NCBI RefSeq assembly: GCF_916858655.1
Contig: NZ_CAKASL010000003.1
Span: 434,001-498,000, forward strand
From: Aeromicrobium sp. Leaf350
GTDB taxonomy: Bacteria; Actinomycetota; Actinomycetes; Propionibacteriales; Nocardioidaceae
Reading direction: 5' to 3'
Length of the DNA: 64,000 nt
In this document: one piece after another, positions 60,400-64,000 of the stretch
Layout of the letters: every line of letters starts with the position of its first letter
Position numbering within the stretch: position 1 is the stretch's first letter
The notes under the pieces: generated by a model
The model's database searches: none
Seen by the model: only the letters and a program-made list of their open reading frames with translations
Told to the model about the DNA's origin: nothing
Translations under genes and position numbers: made by a program

Positions 60400-61772
60400 G
60401 CCAGGGCCCGGTAGCGGTCGATGATCTCGGGGCGGTGCTCGCCCTCGAGCTCGGCGACGGTCGCCGCGGCCCAGCCCGGCGGCTCGTCGCCGCCGGCGAC
60501 CACCCAGGCGGCCTGGCGGGCCGCGCCGAGCGCCACGTACTCGGCGGCCTCGGGCAGCGTGACGGGCAGACCCAGCACGGACGGTGCGATGGCCCGCACG
60601 GCCGCGGACTGCGCGCCCCCGCCCACGAGCGTCACCGAGCGAGCGGCGATGCCCTGGGCGCGCAACGCGTCGAGGGCGCCGTGCAGCAGGCACCACAGGC
60701 CCTCCACCGCGGCCCGGGCGAGGTTCTCCCGGGTCATCGAGCCCAGCGTCATCCCGACGAGCGAGCCGGTCGCCGTGGGCAGGTTCGGGGTGCGCTCGCC
60801 CTCGAGGAAGGGCAGGTGGACCAGTCCGCCGGCGCCGGGCTCCGCCGCGAGGGCGAGGGCCGACAGTCCGGCGTGGTCGACGCCCAGGAGTCGCGCCGTG
60901 GCGTCGAGCACCCGTGCCCCGTTGAGGGTCGCGGCCAGCGGCAGGTGGTGACCCGTGGCGTCGGCGAACCCGGCGATCAGTCCGGTCGCGTCGTGCGTGG
61001 AGGAGGCCGACACCGCGGCCACCACGCCCGACGTGCCGATCGAGATGCTCGTGTCGCCGGGGCGCAGACCGAGACCGAGCGCAGCACCGGCGTTGTCGCC
61101 GCATCCCGGGCCGAGCAGGAAACCGGGACCTTCGACGCCCTCGGACGGGCCGAGGATGCGCGGCAGGACGACGTCGTTCGCATCGCGCCGCAGGGCCAGG
61201 CCCAGCAGGTCGCGGCGGTACCCGCCGCGGGTGTCGAGGTAGCCCGTGCCGGAGGCGTCGGACCGGTCGGTCACGAGGTCCTCCAGGCGGCCGGTGCCCC
61301 CCAGGCGCCAGGTCAGCCAGTCGTGCGGCAGGGCCACCGCGGCGATGCGGGAGGCGAGGCCGGGCTCGTGGTCGGCCATCCACCGCAGCTTGGTGACGGT
61401 GATCGAGGCGACCGGGACTGTGCCGGTGTCGTCAGCCCACGCCCGCGCGCCGCGCTCACGGACCAGGTCGGCAGCCGACGGGCCCGACCGGGTGTCGTTC
61501 CAGAGCAGCGCGGGGCGCAGCACGGCACCGGCGGCGTCGAGCGCCACCAGGCCGTGCTGCTGTCCACCGACCGACACCGCTGCGACGTCGTCGAGACCGC
61601 CCGCGGCCGAGAGGGCCTCCTGCAGGGCGACCCACCAGTGCTCCGGGTCGACCTCGGTGCCGTCCGGATGGGCCGCGCGGCCGGACCGCACCACGTGGCC
61701 GTCAGCCGCATCGACGACGACGACGGTGCACGACTGGGTCGAGGAGTCGACGCCGGCGACGAGCGTCGTCAT
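60366..61772 (-). CDS. xylB: Xylulokinase
   Basis: A 468-residue FGGY kinase. The N-terminal [25 protein letters not shown] is the first ATP/sugar motif, VSVGGQQHGLVALD the second, and GDTSISIGTSGVVAAVS, FLEGERTPNLPTATGSLVGMTLG and VTLVGGGAQSAAVRAIAPSVLGLPV the later FGGY signature. It phosphorylates D-xylulose. ATG 61772 overlaps the xylA stop by one base (TGATG), so they form the xylAB operon. The C-terminal part overlaps the epimerase gene antisense. Confidence 0.95.
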   Translation of the reverse strand: MTTLVAGVDSSTQSCTVVVVDAADGHVVRSGRAAHPDGTEVDPEHWWVALQEALSAAGGLDDVAAVSVGGQQHGLVALDAAGAVLRPALLWNDTRSGPSAADLVRERGARAWADDTGTVPVASITVTKLRWMADHEPGLASRIAAVALPHDWLTWRLGGTGRLEDLVTDRSDASGTGYLDTRGGYRRDLLGLALRRDANDVVLPRILGPSEGVEGPGFLLGPGCGDNAGAALGLGLRPGDTSISIGTSGVVAAVSASSTHDATGLIAGFADATGHHLPLAATLNGARVLDATARLLGVDHAGLSALALAAEPGAGGLVHLPFLEGERTPNLPTATGSLVGMTLGSMTRENLARAAVEGLWCLLHGALDALRAQGIAARSVTLVGGGAQSAAVRAIAPSVLGLPVTLPEAAEYVALGAARQAAWVVAGGDEPPGWAAATVAELEGEHRPEIIDRYRALAYEYAQRVREE

Positions 61773-62953
61773 CAGCCGATGAGGTGCTCGACCGCGAGCT
61801 GCTGGAGGGCGACGAAGCCGAAGTCGCGCTCGGCCGCCTTCTCGGGATCGAAGTCGTCGTCACCGGCCAGCAGGTCGGCGACGCTCTCACCCGGGGCGAG
61901 CGTGGGCTCGGCGAGCTCGAACAGGCCCGCGTACGTCATGGCCTCCTGCACGCGTCCGTCGGCGCGGAACGCCTTCGCCTTCTCGGCCAGGGCGATGTAG
62001 GTGCTCATGCACGCCTCGGCCGAGGCCCAGACGCCGGTCATGTGCTCGGTGCGCGACGGCTTGTAGTCGAAGTGGCGCGGGCCGGTGTAGCGCGGGCCGT
62101 CGGGGGTGGCCGGGAAGCCGTTCTCGATCAGGTCGACCGTGAAGAACGCCGAGATCAGGTCGCCGTGCCCGAACACCAGGTCCTGGTCGTACTTCAGGCC
62201 GCGCTGGCCGTTGAGGTCGATGTGGAAGAGCTTGTCGTGCCAGAGCGCCTGGCCGATCGTGTGCGTGTAGTTGAGGTTGGCCATCTGCTCGTGGCCGGTC
62301 TCGGGGTTGAGGCCCACGATGTCGCCGTGCTCGAGCTCGGCGATGAGCGCCAGCGCGTGCCCGGCGGTCGGCAGGAAGATGTCGCCGCGCGGCTCGTTCG
62401 GCTTCGGCTCCAGTCCGATGCGCAGGTCGTAGCCCTGCGACTTGATGTAGCCGGCGACGGTGTCGAGGCCCTCCTTGTAGCGCTCGTGCGCCGCGTGGAC
62501 GTCCTTCGATCCGTCGTACTCCGAGCCCTCGCGGCCGCCCCACATGACGAACGTCGACGCGCCGACGGAGGCGGCGATGTCGACCGCGCGCAGGACCTTG
62601 CGCAGGCCGAACCGGCGCACCCCGCGGTCGTTGGAGGTGAGTCCGCCGTCCTTGAAGACGGGGTGGCTGAAGGTGTTGGTGGTGACCATCTCGATCACGA
62701 GGCCCGCGGCGTCCGCGGCGTCCTTGACCCGGCCCACGGCCTTCTCGCGCTCGGCCTCGTCGGCGTCGAAGGCGAACACGTCGTTGTCGTGGAACGTGAT
62801 GCCCCAGGCGCCGATCTCGGCCAGGCGCGAGACGTACTCGGTGGGGTCGAGCGCGGGGCGCGACGCGGTGCCGAAGGGGTCGTTGCCCGTCCAGCCGACG
62901 GTCCACAGACCGAAGGAGAAGCGGTCGTCGGGGGTGGGTGGGCGCACGGTCAT
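61772..62953 (-). CDS. xylA: Xylose isomerase (class I, Streptomyces type)
   Basis: A 393-residue TIM-barrel isomerase, the usual length for actinobacteria. [17 protein letters not shown] starts it. [11 protein letters not shown] holds the catalytic His (about residue 54), [16 protein letters not shown] follows, [18 protein letters not shown] has a metal ligand Glu, and [44 protein letters not shown] carries the second metal-binding cluster. ATG 62953 has an AGGAGCTC leader. It starts the xylAB operon, divergent from the ROK regulator. Confidence 0.96.
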   Translation of the reverse strand: MTVRPPTPDDRFSFGLWTVGWTGNDPFGTASRPALDPTEYVSRLAEIGAWGITFHDNDVFAFDADEAEREKAVGRVKDAADAAGLVIEMVTTNTFSHPVFKDGGLTSNDRGVRRFGLRKVLRAVDIAASVGASTFVMWGGREGSEYDGSKDVHAAHERYKEGLDTVAGYIKSQGYDLRIGLEPKPNEPRGDIFLPTAGHALALIAELEHGDIVGLNPETGHEQMANLNYTHTIGQALWHDKLFHIDLNGQRGLKYDQDLVFGHGDLISAFFTVDLIENGFPATPDGPRYTGPRHFDYKPSRTEHMTGVWASAEACMSTYIALAEKAKAFRADGRVQEAMTYAGLFELAEPTLAPGESVADLLAGDDDFDPEKAAERDFGFVALQQLAVEHLIG

Positions 62954-62972
62954 GAAGAGCTCCTCGCAATAT

Positions 62973-62987
62973 GTTTGATGGTCGAAC
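62973..62987. promoter_or_regulatory. Candidate operator for the ROK repressor
   Basis: GTTTGATGGTCGAAC is an imperfect palindrome (one mismatch between arms) in the 63-bp divergent gap between xylA and the ROK gene. This is where a xylose-responsive ROK repressor would be expected to bind. Confidence 0.6.
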
Positions 62988-63016
62988 TTAAGACGTGATT
63001 CCGCTACTGTCAACGC

Positions 63017-64000
63017 ATGGTCGATGCACCAGGCACTCCGTGGCACGGTCCGGCGAGCGTCGCCGTCCGCCAGGCCAACCTGCGCGAGCGGAACCTCGCC
63101 GCCCTGGTGGCCGGCGTGTGCCGAGCGACGTCCCCGCCGTCGCGCGCCGACCTGGCGACCGAGCTCTCGATGACCCGCGCGACGGCTGCGCGACTCGTGG
63201 ACGAGCTGGTGGCCGCGAAGGTCGTGGACGAGGTCGAGCGGGAGCGCACGGGGCGCGGCCGACCCGCCCTGGCGCTGCGGCCCGGGTCGGGGATCGTGGC
63301 CGTCGGGCTCGCGATCGAGACCGACCGGGTGCTCGCCCGTGCCGTCGACCTCCGGGGCGACGTCGTGGTCGATCGGGTCGCCCCGACGGCCTCGCGCGAC
63401 CCGGAGAGCGTCCTCGACGCGCTGGCCCGGGAGGCGCGGGAGGTGCGCGCCCGCCTGCGCGGCCGACGCGTCGTGGGCGTGGGTGTCGCGGTGCCGGGGA
63501 TCGTGACCGACGACGGCCGTCTCCTGCGGGCTCCCAACCTCGGCTGGAACGACGTGGACGTCGCGGGAGCGCTGCAGCCGTTCGCCGGTCGGCACCGGGT
63601 GCTCGTCGCGAACGAGGCGGACATGGCGGCGTTCGTCGAGGCCGAGCCCGCGCCCGGACGCCCGGGCGACTGGAGCGACTTCGTGCACGTCTCGGCCGCG
63701 GTCGGGGTGGGCGGCTCCATCGTGACGGGTGGCCGGGTGGTGGCCGGTGAGCACGGTGCCGCGGGCGAGCTGGGGCACGTGTGCGTCGACCCGTCCGGCC
63801 CGGCCTGCGCCTGCGGGTCGACCGGCTGCCTCGAGCGATACGTCGGTCTTGAGGCGCTCGCGGCCGTGTCGGGTCTGGACCGTGACGACGTCGCGGCAGG
63901 CATGGGGCCGCGCGCCGCGGAAGGCGACGTCCGGTGCCAGGTGGCGCTCGAGCAGGTCACGCACGCGCTGAGCGTGGCGCTCGCGAGCGTCGTCAACGTC
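63017..64000 (+). CDS. ROK family transcriptional regulator (XylR-like), 3' end beyond window
   Basis: Open from ATG 63017 to the window end, at least 328 residues. The N-terminal winged helix-turn-helix covers [55 protein letters not shown]. The ROK sugar-kinase-like part has [40 protein letters not shown] and [35 protein letters not shown] zinc-binding ROK signature [12 protein letters not shown] is near residue 265. It probably represses xylAB and is released by xylose. Divergent from xylA. Confidence 0.93.
   Translation, partial: MVDAPGTPWHGPASVAVRQANLRERNLAALVAGVCRATSPPSRADLATELSMTRATAARLVDELVAAKVVDEVERERTGRGRPALALRPGSGIVAVGLAIETDRVLARAVDLRGDVVVDRVAPTASRDPESVLDALAREAREVRARLRGRRVVGVGVAVPGIVTDDGRLLRAPNLGWNDVDVAGALQPFAGRHRVLVANEADMAAFVEAEPAPGRPGDWSDFVHVSAAVGVGGSIVTGGRVVAGEHGAAGELGHVCVDPSGPACACGSTGCLERYVGLEALAAVSGLDRDDVAAGMGPRAAEGDVRCQVALEQVTHALSVALASVVNV

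Overview
This is about 64 kb of very GC-rich chromosome from an actinobacterium. The mycothiol gene mshA, a carD-cysS-rlmB block, an actinobacterial senX3/regX3 (phoR/phoP-type) pair, GTP-dependent PEP carboxykinase, frequent GTG/TTG starts and strong GC-rich hairpins at gene ends all fit. Gene content suggests the Nocardioidaceae (for example Aeromicrobium or Nocardioides), but that placement is an inference. I see no phage, transposase, integrase or CRISPR array. Nearly all genes are intact; one GAF-ANTAR gene is broken, and two genes run off the window edges.

Layout. 0-3.5 kb: membrane protein fragment, SDR, lipoprotein, mshA and a YbjN gene. 3.6-6.4 kb: a GPH-type MFS transporter overlapping a PLP decarboxylase-like gene, bracketed by copies of one palindromic repeat. 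6.5-15.4 kb: a sulfur-scavenging island with a sulfonate-type ABC transporter, a flavin reductase, and a five-gene run (sfnG, a DszC/MsuC-like oxygenase, OsmC, sfnB, ssuD). Together these could take dimethyl sulfone via methanesulfinate and methanesulfonate to sulfite. 15.6-21.1 kb: a membrane-anchored unknown, glutamine synthetase III, a DsbA-fold protein without its cysteines, and a three-gene secreted-protein/membrane-protein module. 21.1-29.1 kb: conserved core with gpmA, regX3-senX3 diverging from phoU across PHO-box repeats, carD, ispF, cysS and rlmB. In Mycobacterium mshA and gpm1-senX3-regX3 lie close together, so the 3.5-21.1 kb stretch looks like an insertion into an otherwise conserved neighbourhood.

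29.2-49 kb: an AztD-type zinc chaperone behind a Zur-like box, a sugar-lactone oxidase and an amino-acid aldolase/deaminase, tRNA-Thr(UGU), the broken GAF-ANTAR gene, egtB-egtD (ergothioneine), a serine hydrolase, pckG, an enoyl-CoA hydratase, a RibD-like reductase with a divergent DHPS-like gene, an AI-2E transporter, ung, an MFS gene, a GNAT gene and otsA. 49-51.2 kb: DUF3263, a LytR_C protein, otsB and a membrane protein with a zinc-protease-like motif. The otsA and otsB genes are on opposite strands, with a palindrome between otsA and DUF3263.

51.2-64 kb: a SAM-I riboswitch leads into a threonine-synthase-like gene and a ThiS/MoaD-family sulfur carrier. A five-gene block follows, of uncharacterised membrane proteins around a cupredoxin-like lipoprotein, then groEL behind two CIRCE operators. 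The window ends with a YjbR-like gene, an aldose epimerase, xylB-xylA and a divergent ROK repressor. Several convergent gene pairs carry elaborate short-repeat blocks (0.2, 36.9 and 46.7 kb) or a perfect 24-bp-arm palindrome (9.8 kb). These look like uncharacterised intergenic elements that may act as two-way terminators. The strongest candidates for undescribed biology are the SAM-controlled ThrC/sulfur-carrier pair, the 19.3-21.1 kb secreted-protein module, the OsmC-containing sulfone operon and the 53-57 kb membrane cluster.
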